Below the pieces are notes generated by a model. That model did no database searches. It was not told the origin of the DNA and saw nothing but the letters and a program-made list of their open reading frames with translations. Shown here piece by piece: positions 14,539-21,222 of a stretch of DNA of 21,222 nucleotides; the first letter of the stretch is position 1, and every line of letters starts with the position of its first letter. This DNA comes from an uncultured Candidatus Saccharibacteria bacterium (GTDB lineage Bacteria; Patescibacteriota; Saccharimonadia; Saccharimonadales; Saccharimonadaceae): positions 1-21,222 of the forward strand of contig CAKUXN010000005.1 in the NCBI GenBank assembly GCA_934700415.1, read 5' to 3'. A program made the translations under genes and the position numbers.

Positions 14539-15744
14539 ATGAAGCGTTTTAATTATAAAGCAAAGGATAAGAAAACCGGCAAAGTCTTAAAAGGTAGTAT
14601 TCAAGCCGAAAATGAGCAGACCGCCGGCAAACTTCTAGGCGAACAAGGTTATGTTCCGCTGTCGGTGACCGAAGAAGGCGCCGGTCTTTTTGGTAAAAAA
14701 GGACGCGTCACCACTAAAGATCGTATTATGTTTACTCGCCAGCTTTCTACTCTCGTTGGTGCTGGTCTTCCACTTGCTACTAGCCTCCGTACTGTTATTG
14801 AACAAACTCAAAGTAAAACCATGAAGCAAATCGCTGAAGAGATTTTGACTAATGTTGAAGGTGGCAAGACCCTTTACGAATCATTCTCAGCTCATCCAGA
14901 TGTGTTTAATGGCGTATATACTGCGCTTATTCAAGCTGGTGAAACTTCCGGTACTCTAGACTTAGCTCTTAAGCGTTTGGCCGATCAGGAAGAAAAAGAT
15001 GCTGCCATGATGAGCAAAATCAAAGGTGCACTCGTTTATCCAGCCATCATTCTTGTAGTCATTATCGCCGTACTCGCTTTCATGATGATTGCTGTTGTTC
15101 CGCAAGTTAAGAATCTTTATGAAGACATGGGCGAGAAATTACCAGGTCTTACACAGGGCCTAGTCAACTTAACTGATTTCTTTGCTAATATGTGGTGGCT
15201 GATTCTTCTCGTCGTAGCCGTAGTCGGAGGCAGTCTTTATTTCTTCATCAAAACTACTCCGCTCGGCCACAAAGTAAGAGACATTGTCAAGTTGAACGTC
15301 CCCATCTTTGGTGGGCTATTCCGTAAGTTGTATGTTTCTCGTTTTGCTCGCACAGCCGAGATGATGCTTGCAACTGGCGTCCCAATGCTTGATTCTGTCC
15401 GCATCGCCATTAATGCGACGAACAACGTGATAGTAGAAGAAGAATATAGCAAAGCTCTTGACATTATCAAAGGTGGCAAACCGCTCTCCGAATCTTTAAA
15501 AGAAAGGGAATATATGCTTCCGCTCGTTCCCCAAATGGCCTCCATCGGCGAGCAGTCCGGTAAGATCGACGAAATGCTGGGCAAAGCCGCTGCCGTTTAT
15601 GAAAATGAACTTGATGAGCAAATCAACAATATTTCTACTATGATTGAACCAATTCTTATGGTCATTATGGCAGGGCTTATCGGTGTTGTCGTCGGTGGTA
15701 CGCTTCTTCCGATTTACTCACTTGTTAATAGCGTTGCAAAATAA
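14539..15744 (+). CDS. pilC: Type IV pilus inner-membrane platform protein PilC
   Basis: PilC (GspF family) is the membrane platform on which PilB and PilT act. The 401-residue protein starts with the family's FNYKAKDKKTGKVLKGSIQAEN segment (split by family variation), then two T2SSF domains: TRQLSTLVGAGLPLATSLRTV (about 68-88) and SRFARTAEMMLATGVPMLDSVRIA (about 267-290). Membrane segments lie near residues 166-190, 216-237 and 367-395. The length matches PilC. No strong SD is seen (AGAGGATAG upstream), so translation may be coupled to pilT. Confidence 0.95.
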   Translation: MKRFNYKAKDKKTGKVLKGSIQAENEQTAGKLLGEQGYVPLSVTEEGAGLFGKKGRVTTKDRIMFTRQLSTLVGAGLPLATSLRTVIEQTQSKTMKQIAEEILTNVEGGKTLYESFSAHPDVFNGVYTALIQAGETSGTLDLALKRLADQEEKDAAMMSKIKGALVYPAIILVVIIAVLAFMMIAVVPQVKNLYEDMGEKLPGLTQGLVNLTDFFANMWWLILLVVAVVGGSLYFFIKTTPLGHKVRDIVKLNVPIFGGLFRKLYVSRFARTAEMMLATGVPMLDSVRIAINATNNVIVEEEYSKALDIIKGGKPLSESLKEREYMLPLVPQMASIGEQSGKIDEMLGKAAAVYENELDEQINNISTMIEPILMVIMAGLIGVVVGGTLLPIYSLVNSVAK

Positions 15745-15765
15745 TTAAAATTCTCTTGATTTTTA

Positions 15766-15817
15766 TATAATCTTAAGTTATTATAAGCTTAAGCATTAAA
15801 TCTTAGAAAGGATTTAT
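15766..15817 (+). promoter_or_regulatory. Promoter/leader of the first pilin gene
   Basis: The pilC-pilin gap (15745-15820) is AT-rich and holds TATAAT (15766-15771) and a possible small hairpin made of two CTTAAG units (15772-15777 and 15788-15793). The SD AAAGGA (15807-15812) lies 8 bases before the pilin ATG at 15821. The -35 is not clear. Confidence 0.45.
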
Positions 15818-15820
15818 TAT

Positions 15821-16450
15821 ATGGCAAAACAAAATGTCAACTCTAAAGAAGGCTTCACCATTATCGAAGTCGTGCTCGTGCTTGCAATCGCGGGCCTTAT
15901 CTTCCTTATGGTCTTCGTCGCGCTCCCAGCTCTCCAGCGTTCACAGCGTGATACCGCACGTCGTAATGACATGTCTCGTGTCGATACTTCACTTGTGCAA
16001 TATCAGACGAACAACAGCAACAAGGCGAACAACCTTCCTCCAGCAGGTTCATGGCAAGGCGCGACGTCTTATCCAGCTAACTGTGCCGCAAACTCCGCCT
16101 GTCTATTTATTCGTGATTACATGAACTCAGGTGCTTCTGGTGAAAATACTGTCAACAGCTTTACTGACCCAGATGGTGAACCATACAGCCTAATTATTAC
16201 TGATAACTGGAAAGAGAAGGGTAACAGCTTCGATGGTAAAACTTACTCTATCCCAGGTTTGAACAGCAAACTTACTGGTGATAATGCCACCGGTTACACA
16301 ATTGGCGCCGGTAATTTCTCTGAACACATTGTGTTTATTGTTCCTGGCGGTAAGTGTGATGGTGAATATGTGAAACAAGCAGACCGCCGTCACTTTGCGA
16401 TTCTTTATCGCCTTGAAGGTGCTGGTGTTTACTGTATCGACGATCAGTAG
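15821..16450 (+). CDS. Type IV pilin, likely major pilin (copy 1)
   Basis: Pilins are processed by PilD, N-methylated and assembled into the fibre. The 209-residue precursor has a short basic leader ending KEG, cleavage expected at G|FTIIEVVLVLAIAGLIF (Phe+1, Glu+5), then the hydrophobic N-terminal helix, and a globular domain with two cysteine pairs. Its C-terminus VPGGKCDGE...FAILYRLEGAGVYCIDDQ and FTDPDGEPYSL segment are shared with the convergent pilin at 16544-17128. It has a strong SD (AAAGGA) and a strong terminator behind it, consistent with high separate expression. Which of the two paralogues is the main subunit cannot be decided from sequence. Confidence 0.9.
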   Translation: MAKQNVNSKEGFTIIEVVLVLAIAGLIFLMVFVALPALQRSQRDTARRNDMSRVDTSLVQYQTNNSNKANNLPPAGSWQGATSYPANCAANSACLFIRDYMNSGASGENTVNSFTDPDGEPYSLIITDNWKEKGNSFDGKTYSIPGLNSKLTGDNATGYTIGAGNFSEHIVFIVPGGKCDGEYVKQADRRHFAILYRLEGAGVYCIDDQ

Positions 16451-16467
16451 AATTAGTTATCTGCAAC

Positions 16468-16496
16468 AAAAATACTCCCACCTTGGGAGTATTTTT
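16468..16496 (+). terminator. Intrinsic terminator of the first pilin gene
   Basis: AATACTCCCA (16471-16480) pairs perfectly with TGGGAGTATT (16484-16493) around a 3-base loop, flanked by A-run and T-run (TTTTT ending 16496). Its symmetric A/T flanks would let it act on both strands. Confidence 0.9.
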
Positions 16497-16504
16497 ATAA
16501 AGTA

Positions 16505-16533
16505 CAAAAAACAGCTCCTAATAGGAGCTGTTT
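16505..16533 (-). terminator. Intrinsic terminator of the second pilin gene
   Basis: ACAGCTCCT (16511-16519) pairs with AGGAGCTGT (16523-16531) around a 3-base loop. Read on the minus strand the hairpin is followed by TTTTTT, so it ends the convergent pilin gene. It is separated from the other terminator by under 10 bases. Confidence 0.9.
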
Positions 16534-16543
16534 AAAATCTCGG

Positions 16544-17128
16544 CTATGTATTAAAACAAAATGTTCCAGAACCTTCAAGACGATAAAGCACAGCCAGATT
16601 TCTCGGGTTAGAAGAACCTACCGCCTTTGATCCGCTACATTTTGCTTGCAAAATTACACCAATTCGGTAGTTATTGTCAGAAAAAGTATTTACATCTATT
16701 TCTTCAATAAATTTTTTGCCATCCGTACCTGCACCTTGGCAGGCAGCATCAGTTGTTGAATTGCACTTAGTTACTAACAACTTATAATATTCACCATCAG
16801 GGTCAATATAATTATTGCCTAAATAATCATGATAAAATCCGCCCCAGGTGTTTGCGGCTCCCGAAGTGCTACCATCGCTAGCGGGAGTCACGTTTACTAC
16901 ATCTGAATTCACTTGACTAGAACCAGGCAATGTACCACGGTTACTAGTTTGATATTTTTTGACTTCCGAAATAAATTTCATCATGTCGTCGCGCCTAGCG
17001 TTATCGCGTTGTGAACGCTGAAGAGCTGGTAAGGCTACAAACACCATTATAAATATAAGTCCTGCTACTGCGAGTACTAGCACCACTTCTATAATAGTAA
17101 AACCTTTTTTAGAGTCACCCTGTTTCAT
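16544..17128 (-). CDS. Type IV pilin paralogue (copy 2)
   Basis: The 194-residue precursor begins MKQGDSKKG|FTIIEVVLVLAVAGLIF, then FVALPALQRSQRD(N)ARRDDM, nearly identical over the first 60 residues to the pilin encoded at 15821-16450. The body differs but keeps YIDPDGEYYKLLV, a KC cysteine and the end LAVLYRLEGSGTFCFN. Codons in the shared part are largely different synonyms, so the duplication is old or the copies were kept under protein-level selection. ATG 17128 is chosen because AAGGAG (17138-17133) lies 4 bases upstream; an in-frame ATG at 17179 would precede the promoter. It is transcribed towards copy 1, with back-to-back terminators between. Confidence 0.9.
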   Translation of the reverse strand: MKQGDSKKGFTIIEVVLVLAVAGLIFIMVFVALPALQRSQRDNARRDDMMKFISEVKKYQTSNRGTLPGSSQVNSDVVNVTPASDGSTSGAANTWGGFYHDYLGNNYIDPDGEYYKLLVTKCNSTTDAACQGAGTDGKKFIEEIDVNTFSDNNYRIGVILQAKCSGSKAVGSSNPRNLAVLYRLEGSGTFCFNT

Positions 17129-17144
17129 ATTTCTCCTTATGCTT

Positions 17145-17173
17145 ATTATAAGGTAAAATAAAACAAAACACAA
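17145..17173 (-). promoter_or_regulatory. Promoter of the second pilin gene
   Basis: Minus strand: -35 TTGTGT (17173-17168), 17-base spacer, -10 TATAAT (17150-17145). A start near 17138 leaves a very short leader carrying the AAGGAG site. Confidence 0.75.
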
Positions 17174-17180
17174 CCCCACA

Positions 17181-17189
17181 TGCTACAAT
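17181..17189 (+). promoter_or_regulatory. Extended -10 promoter of pilD (leaderless type)
   Basis: TGC-TACAAT (hexamer 17184-17189), followed after 6 bases by the pilD ATG at 17196. It sits only 8 bases from the -35 of the divergent pilin promoter, so the two promoters may compete. Confidence 0.65.
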
Positions 17190-17195
17190 ATATAT

Positions 17196-17993
17196 ATGCG
17201 AATTCTATTCTTAATTTTATTGTTTATTCTAGGAGCTTGTTTTGGTTCTTTTCTTTGTTGCGAGGCGCGCCGTCTTCACGCGAGAAATGCTAAAAAGAAA
17301 ATTAAAAGTAAGCGCTCGGTCTGTCTTTCTTGTGGCTATCAGCTTAAATGGTATGATAATCTCCCCATTATTTCATGGCTTTTTTTAGGAGGAAAATGCC
17401 GCAAGTGTCATCAGAAAATCGGTCTTGCTGAAATCATCGCAGAACTTTGTATGGCAGTTAGCTTCCTAGCTATTGGCACTACGATTGATATTTTTGCCAC
17501 CTCCCCGCTAAGCTGGGCAATTTTTATTATCACACTTTTGCTTATTTTAAGCCTAGGCTTTTCAGCTATTTACGACGGAATTTATGGCGAGCTTCCCACA
17601 AGTTATCTTATTATTTCGATTATAATTGCTATTATTATAATGGTCTTAAAAGAATCCGAAATCTTCTTATCGTCCCAGTTTAGCGCCAGTCTCATTTATA
17701 ACCCACTCTTATCAATTTTCATTCTTGGCGGCTTATATTTATTACTTTATCTAATTTCGAAGGGCAAATGGGTAGGGAATGGCGATTGGCTTCTCGGCCT
17801 CGCCCTCGGCCTTACTTTAGTCAGCCCTTGGTTGGCATTAATTAATTTATTTTTGGCTAATATTCTAGCTTGTTTAGTCATGGCACCTTTTATGAAGCAT
17901 AAAAAAACAAAGAAAATATATTTCGGTCCTTTTATGGTGATAGCATTTATCATCACGCTTACTTTTGCAAAATTCTTTGAGTCTATGCTATAA
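17196..17993 (+). CDS. pilD: Prepilin peptidase (leader peptidase/N-methyltransferase)
   Basis: PilD cleaves the leader of pilins at the membrane and, in bifunctional forms, methylates the new N-terminus. The 265-residue protein has about seven hydrophobic helices, the ILGACFGSFLCCEARR start of the N-terminal domain, the tetracysteine zinc motif CLSC (43-46) and CRKC (68-71), with PIISWLFLGG between, and the two aspartates of the GxGD protease: Asp127 (AIYDGIYGELP) and the Asp of GNGD near residue 196. The N-terminal domain suggests a bifunctional enzyme. The stop codon lies inside the -10 box of the next gene. Confidence 0.95.
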   Translation: MRILFLILLFILGACFGSFLCCEARRLHARNAKKKIKSKRSVCLSCGYQLKWYDNLPIISWLFLGGKCRKCHQKIGLAEIIAELCMAVSFLAIGTTIDIFATSPLSWAIFIITLLLILSLGFSAIYDGIYGELPTSYLIISIIIAIIIMVLKESEIFLSSQFSASLIYNPLLSIFILGGLYLLLYLISKGKWVGNGDWLLGLALGLTLVSPWLALINLFLANILACLVMAPFMKHKKTKKIYFGPFMVIAFIITLTFAKFFESML

Positions 17994-17994
17994 T
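17965..17994 (+). promoter_or_regulatory. Promoter of the pseudopilin gene, overlapping the pilD stop
   Basis: TTGCAA (17965-17970), an 18-base spacer ending in TGC, and TATAAT (17989-17994). The pilD stop TAA (17991-17993) is part of the -10 box. The pseudopilin ATG at 18001 follows after 6 bases. Confidence 0.7.
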
Positions 17995-18000
17995 AAGATT

Positions 18001-18777
18001 ATGGTTAGAAAGGGTGATACACTAATTGAAGTGACCTTAGCAATCGGTATTTTTTCATTAGTCGCAATTGCTGTTGTGTCCGTCGTAAATGGCAGCACTT
18101 CGGGCGCCCAATCATCACTAGAAACTACCTTGGCACGTGAGGAGATTGATAACCAGGCCGAAGCTTTGCGTTTTATTCAGGCTTCTTATATCAATAGCAA
18201 CACGGCCGATAAGACTGCCACTCAAAATAATGCCTCAGATTTTAAGTATAAGGAACTTTGGCAAGCCATTGGCGCTAGGGCAATAGAACCTAATAATATG
18301 GAATATCGGCCAAGCACCTGCCAGGAATTATATAATACTGAAAGTCCCACTGCCCAAAACCAGTTGATGAAAGAAAAATCCTTTGTTATCAATATCCGTA
18401 AGCTTGGCATTGAAGCTGCAGGTTCAAATTGGACCAATGAAGTCGTCGTCCCAGCCAGTACTAGTACTTTCACGACTGCCTCTACGTACCCGCGAGTAAT
18501 TTATGGCACTACTGCCGAAAACGGTAGTCTAGTAGACGACGGCTCGGAGACTTCAATTTACCGAGTCGAAGGTCTATATGTTACTGCGGTAAAAGGCCCC
18601 AATACGGTAGTTGTCAGCGAAACGGGGTCAGTTAACAATAAGGTAGCTACAGCATACTACGATTTCTATATCCGTTCCTGTTGGTATGCGCCTGGAGCCA
18701 ACACTCCTTCTACTATTTCCACAGTAATGCGACTTTACAATCCAGACGTCGTTAAAGTCGCGTCACCAAATGATTAA
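18001..18777 (+). CDS. Type IV pseudopilin (minor pilin-like)
   Basis: The 258-residue protein starts MVRKGDTLIEVTLAIGIFSLVAIAVVSVV, split here as leader MVRKG, then DTLIEV. This fits a class III prepilin signal with Glu+5, but with Asp instead of the usual Phe/Met at +1. One membrane helix follows, then a globular domain of about 220 residues with a few cysteines (STCQELY, IRSCWYAPG). It is unlike the two pilins at 15821 and 16544 and larger, typical of minor pilins that prime or cap the fibre. ATG 18001 fits the promoter directly upstream; an earlier frame start at 17965 lies within pilD. It converges on the Xer gene with 1 base between. Confidence 0.85.
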   Translation: MVRKGDTLIEVTLAIGIFSLVAIAVVSVVNGSTSGAQSSLETTLAREEIDNQAEALRFIQASYINSNTADKTATQNNASDFKYKELWQAIGARAIEPNNMEYRPSTCQELYNTESPTAQNQLMKEKSFVINIRKLGIEAAGSNWTNEVVVPASTSTFTTASTYPRVIYGTTAENGSLVDDGSETSIYRVEGLYVTAVKGPNTVVVSETGSVNNKVATAYYDFYIRSCWYAPGANTPSTISTVMRLYNPDVVKVASPND

Positions 18778-18778
18778 T

Positions 18779-19717
18779 CTATTTTGTTTCTGAATGAAAT
18801 TTATCGTGGATTTCTTTTAAATGCGCATCCGTTACGTGTGTATAGATCTGTGTAGTCGAAATATCTGCATGCCCCAGCATTGACTGTACCGAACGTAAAT
18901 CCGCCCCATTCATCAAAAGATCCGTCGCAAAAGAATGTCTAAGAGTATGCGGCGATACATGCTTTGTAATGCCAGCCAAGCGAGCATATTTCTCAACAAT
19001 TCTTTCCACACTTCGTGGCGTAATTCGGCGATAATTCCCAGACTGATCTACCGCCTGCAAATTTTTTGAATTATTTAAGAAAAGTGCCGGCAGGGAATCG
19101 GTTCTAGCCGTCAAATAATCCGCCACTCGGTCAGCACAGGCCTCCGAAATAAAAATTGGCCGGTCCTTACTGCCTTTGCCACGTACCATAAATTCGCGCC
19201 GCTCTAAGTTAATCGAATCACGATTGAGCCCCACTAGTTCTGACACGCGTAGTCCACCCGAGTACAAAAGCTCAATAATCGCCCGGTCTCTTAGCCCAGA
19301 TTCCGTAGACAAATCAATTTGCTCTAGCATATCTTCCACTTCATCAAAATGTAAGAAGGTTACTTGTTTCCGTATTACGTGTGGCAAATCCACAAGTGAT
19401 GGATCAAGCGATTTTATTTCACGTCGTGCCAAATATTTCAAAAACCCACGAAGTGCAATCAAATGATAGGCTTGCGTAATTGTTTTTAAATCATCACTGC
19501 CATTGTCCGATCCGTAACGATTTAATTTTAAACGATATTTTCTAAGCAATTCGCGCGTGATATCATCCGCCCTCACCTCGTCTTTATTTAAAATTTCTTG
19601 TGCAATTATCAAGAAGCGTTCAAGATACAAGCGGTAATTATCAATCGTTTTTTTGCTTCGTCCACTTTCAATCTCAAGATGTTCTAAAAAATCATTTATC
19701 AGCTCAGAAACATACAT
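18779..19717 (-). CDS. xerC: Xer-type tyrosine recombinase
   Basis: Xer recombinases resolve chromosome dimers at dif together with FtsK. The 312-residue protein has an N-terminal SAM-like core-binding domain (about 1-95, ELINDFLEHLEIESGRSKKT), and a catalytic domain with Arg157 (SGGLRVSEL), a Lys in RGKGSKDR (181/184), His257 and Arg260 (HTLRHSF), His283 (GHADIST) and the nucleophile Tyr292 (QIYTH). All catalytic residues are present and the length matches XerC/XerD. I cannot tell XerC from XerD or a single-Xer (XerH/XerS-like) system; no dif site was identified in the window. ATG 19717 follows an extended -10 by 6 bases. Confidence 0.85.
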   Translation of the reverse strand: MYVSELINDFLEHLEIESGRSKKTIDNYRLYLERFLIIAQEILNKDEVRADDITRELLRKYRLKLNRYGSDNGSDDLKTITQAYHLIALRGFLKYLARREIKSLDPSLVDLPHVIRKQVTFLHFDEVEDMLEQIDLSTESGLRDRAIIELLYSGGLRVSELVGLNRDSINLERREFMVRGKGSKDRPIFISEACADRVADYLTARTDSLPALFLNNSKNLQAVDQSGNYRRITPRSVERIVEKYARLAGITKHVSPHTLRHSFATDLLMNGADLRSVQSMLGHADISTTQIYTHVTDAHLKEIHDKFHSETK

Positions 19718-19723
19718 ATCATT

Positions 19724-19732
19724 ATTATATCA
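19724..19732 (-). promoter_or_regulatory. Extended -10 promoter of the Xer gene (leaderless type)
   Basis: Minus strand TGA-TATAAT (19732-19724), then 6 bases to the ATG at 19717. It is back-to-back with the ndk promoter. Confidence 0.7.
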
Positions 19733-19752
19733 AAAATAAAGTTTTGGTTTTA

Positions 19753-19773
19753 TGGTATAATCATGAAAAGGAG
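19753..19773 (+). promoter_or_regulatory. Promoter and Shine-Dalgarno of ndk
   Basis: TGG-TATAAT (hexamer 19756-19761). A start near 19768 leaves a minimal leader; AAAAGGAG (19766-19773) is placed 6 bases before the ATG at 19780. If transcription begins even a few bases later the SD would be truncated. Confidence 0.65.
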
Positions 19774-19779
19774 TTTTTT

Positions 19780-20295
19780 ATGGCAAATACAAAAGATTAT
19801 ATCCAACGTACTCTCGTGGTCTTGAAGCCTGATACCGTTCAGCGCGGCATCATCGGCGAAGTGATTCACCGTTTTGAACGTGTTGGTCTCAAAATCGTCG
19901 GCATGAAAATGGTTATGCCTGATGAAAAGCTTTACCGCATGCACTACGAAGACATTGGCAAAATGATTACTCGCCGTGGCGAGCAAGCTTTCCGCTACAA
20001 TGTCGAATACATGATGACTGGCCCAGTTATTGCTATGGTACTAGAAGGTGTCGAAGCACAGCCACTCGTCCGTAAAATTGTTGGCCCTACCGAGCCAAAA
20101 TCCGCCGAAATGGGCACCATTCGTGGCGACTTCTCCCATATGAGCTTTGGCTATTCTGACGCTAAAGGCACCGGCGTGCCAAATCTCGTTCACGCTTCAG
20201 GCTCTCTCGAAGAAGCCAAGGCCGAAATCGATCTTTGGTTCAACGCCAACGAGCTCTACGATTACAACGATCTCAACGAAAAGTATACAAGATAA
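19780..20295 (+). CDS. ndk: Nucleoside diphosphate kinase
   Basis: Ndk moves the terminal phosphate between nucleoside triphosphates and diphosphates through a phospho-histidine. The 171-residue protein has QRTLVVLKPDTVQRGIIGEVI (split by the family's KPD motif), RRGEQAFRYNVEYM, GPVIAMVLEG, GTIRGDFS and the active-site NLVHASGS with His138 (canonical NxxHGSD, here HASG). It is about 25-30 residues longer than E. coli Ndk (143), with an insertion near residues 55-75 and a longer C-terminus. The start is fixed by SD AAAAGGAG. It converges with the ABC ATPase gene, with 7 bases between stops. Confidence 0.95.
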   Translation: MANTKDYIQRTLVVLKPDTVQRGIIGEVIHRFERVGLKIVGMKMVMPDEKLYRMHYEDIGKMITRRGEQAFRYNVEYMMTGPVIAMVLEGVEAQPLVRKIVGPTEPKSAEMGTIRGDFSHMSFGYSDAKGTGVPNLVHASGSLEEAKAEIDLWFNANELYDYNDLNEKYTR

Positions 20296-20302
20296 CAGCG
20301 TC

Positions 20303-21034
20303 TTATAAAACTTTTTTCAAGAACTCCCGTACGCGAGGAGTTTTTGGATTGTCAAAAAATTCGTTTGGCTTTCCTTCTTCTATGATTCTTCCTTTGTCAA
20401 GGAATACTATACGTGTCGCAATTTCTTTCGCAAAACTCATCTCGTGAGTCACAATCATAATTGTCATACCGCGGTCAGCGAGCTCTTTAATTAAAGATAA
20501 AACATCGCCAATTGATTCTGGATCCAGTGCCGACGTTGGCTCATCAAACAGTAGCACTTCAGGCGATAACATCATTGCCCGGATAATCGCAATACGTTGC
20601 TTCTGTCCACCCGACAAACTAGCAGGGAACGAGGAAGCTTTTTCAAGTAAACCAATATGCTTTAAAAATTCTTTGGCTCTCTTTTCGGCCGCGTCGCGCT
20701 TCATGACTTTTAATTTAAGTGGTGCGAGAAGCAGATTATCCATCACCGTAAGATTATTTATCAGATTAAAATGTTGAAAAACCATTCCAATGTTGCGACG
20801 CATTCTGCGGACATTCTTTTCTGTAATTTTTACGCCGTTTAAATAAATTTCACCAGAAGTTGGCTCTTCCATCCAGTTGATACATCTAAGAAATGTAGAC
20901 TTCCCCGATCCTGACGGCCCAAGCACCACCACTCGCTCGCCTTCTTTTAATTCAAAATCAATACCATTTAATACTTTATTCTTGCCGAATGATTTATGCA
21001 AATTTTTTACTACTAAATCGGTGTTGTTTTCCAT
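20303..21034 (-). CDS. glnQ: Polar amino-acid ABC transporter ATP-binding protein (GlnQ-like)
   Basis: This is the cytoplasmic ATPase of an importer for a polar amino acid (glutamine, histidine or arginine class). The 243-residue protein has Walker A GPSGSGKST (39-47), Q-loop MVFQHFNL (Gln87), signature LSGGQKQR (140-147), Walker B LLFDEPTSALDP (161-172) and switch His197 (IVTHEM). The overall pattern FLRCINWMEEPTSGEIYLNG matches the HisP/GlnQ family. Substrate cannot be read from the ATPase. It follows the permease with no gap (ATG directly after TAA), indicating one operon. In an organism with reduced biosynthesis such uptake would be expected. Confidence 0.9.
   Translation of the reverse strand: MENNTDLVVKNLHKSFGKNKVLNGIDFELKEGERVVVLGPSGSGKSTFLRCINWMEEPTSGEIYLNGVKITEKNVRRMRRNIGMVFQHFNLINNLTVMDNLLLAPLKLKVMKRDAAEKRAKEFLKHIGLLEKASSFPASLSGGQKQRIAIIRAMMLSPEVLLFDEPTSALDPESIGDVLSLIKELADRGMTIMIVTHEMSFAKEIATRIVFLDKGRIIEEGKPNEFFDNPKTPRVREFLKKVL
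20322..20345 (+). terminator. Probable ndk terminator inside the 3' end of the ABC ATPase gene
   Basis: AACTCC (20322-20327) pairs with GGAGTT (20337-20342) around a 9-base loop, followed by TTTTT (20341-20345) on the plus strand. It is 27 bases after the ndk stop and lies within the convergent gene. Confidence 0.6.
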
Positions 21035-21222
21035 TTATTTCTCCGCTCTTGAATCACTTTTTCGTAAAGATTTTTCCACTTGCTTAACAAGGAATGTAAT
21101 AAGATAAATTGTAACAAGATAAAATAGTGCCGCCACAAACATTGGCACGATATAGCTCGCCATGTTTTGGCCCGAACCAATGTCTTTAGCTGCCATGTTA
21201 AGATCGTACATCCCTACCATAC
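21035..21222 (-). CDS. Amino-acid ABC transporter permease, C-terminal fragment (cut by window end)
   Basis: The frame is open to the window edge and encodes the last 60-odd residues of a HisM/GlnP-type permease. It carries NMAAKDIGSGQ-like text after the EAA region, one clear membrane helix (MASYIVPMFVAALFYLVTIYLITFLV split around residues 20-45) and a basic end EKSLRKSDSRAEK. The 5' part lies outside the window. Its stop is directly before the ATPase start, so both belong to one transporter operon. Confidence 0.8.
   Translation of the reverse strand, partial: MVGMYDLNMAAKDIGSGQNMASYIVPMFVAALFYLVTIYLITFLVKQVEKSLRKSDSRAEK

Noticed and set aside
18777..18779. Expected terminator between the convergent pseudopilin and xer genes
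   Set aside because: Only one base separates the stops and I see no hairpin with a T-run in either gene end.

Overview
The window looks like a chromosomal stretch from a Patescibacteria/CPR bacterium, most likely Candidatus Saccharibacteria (TM7). This is an inference from gene content and style: compact informational genes, a type IV pilus cluster in a gene-dense genome, short protein variants, one Xer-type recombinase, and many genes whose start codon sits right behind a -10 box. ftsK and the recombinase remnant end in TGA, so TGA works as a stop. That argues against the TGA=Gly code of Gracilibacteria/Absconditabacteria.

Layout. (1) 1-1420 is a small accessory area: an S51-family peptidase gene, the C-terminal remnant of a large serine recombinase that runs into a 22-nt tRNA 3'-end fragment, and an intact tRNA-Gln(TTG). 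(2) 1512-4559 holds a divergent pair: a degenerate PP2C-like gene (minus) and ftsK (plus). (3) 4600-5701 is metK under a SAM-I type riboswitch whose closing helix contains the metK start codon. (4) 5791-8159 is a translation/replication operon: a structured leader, then rpsF, ssb, rpsR, efp and a TlyA-like rRNA methyltransferase lacking its S4 domain. (5) 8184-18777 is a nearly complete type IV pilus locus: pilM, a very long pilN-like gene, a pilO-like gene, a small acidic membrane protein, pilB, pilT, pilC, two paralogous convergent pilin genes, the prepilin peptidase pilD and a further pseudopilin. PilB extends and PilT retracts the fibre, PilC is the platform, PilM/N/O form the alignment complex, and PilD processes all three pilins. 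(6) 18779-21222 holds a Xer tyrosine recombinase (minus), ndk (plus) and the end of an amino-acid ABC transporter operon (minus: ATPase and a permease cut by the window edge).

Three observations stand out. First, eight protein genes share the pattern extended -10 (mostly TGnTATAAT), then 6-8 nt, then ATG, which predicts leaderless mRNAs; genes with a 5' UTR (metK, rpsF, the two main pilins, ndk) have recognisable Shine-Dalgarno sites. Second, the metK riboswitch places the Shine-Dalgarno and AUG inside or next to helix P1. Third, a two-copy repeat bounded by GACGGGT/ACCCGTC supplies the ftsK stop codon in one copy and the first codons of the tlyA-like gene in the other. I saw no CRISPR array, complete insertion sequence or rRNA gene.
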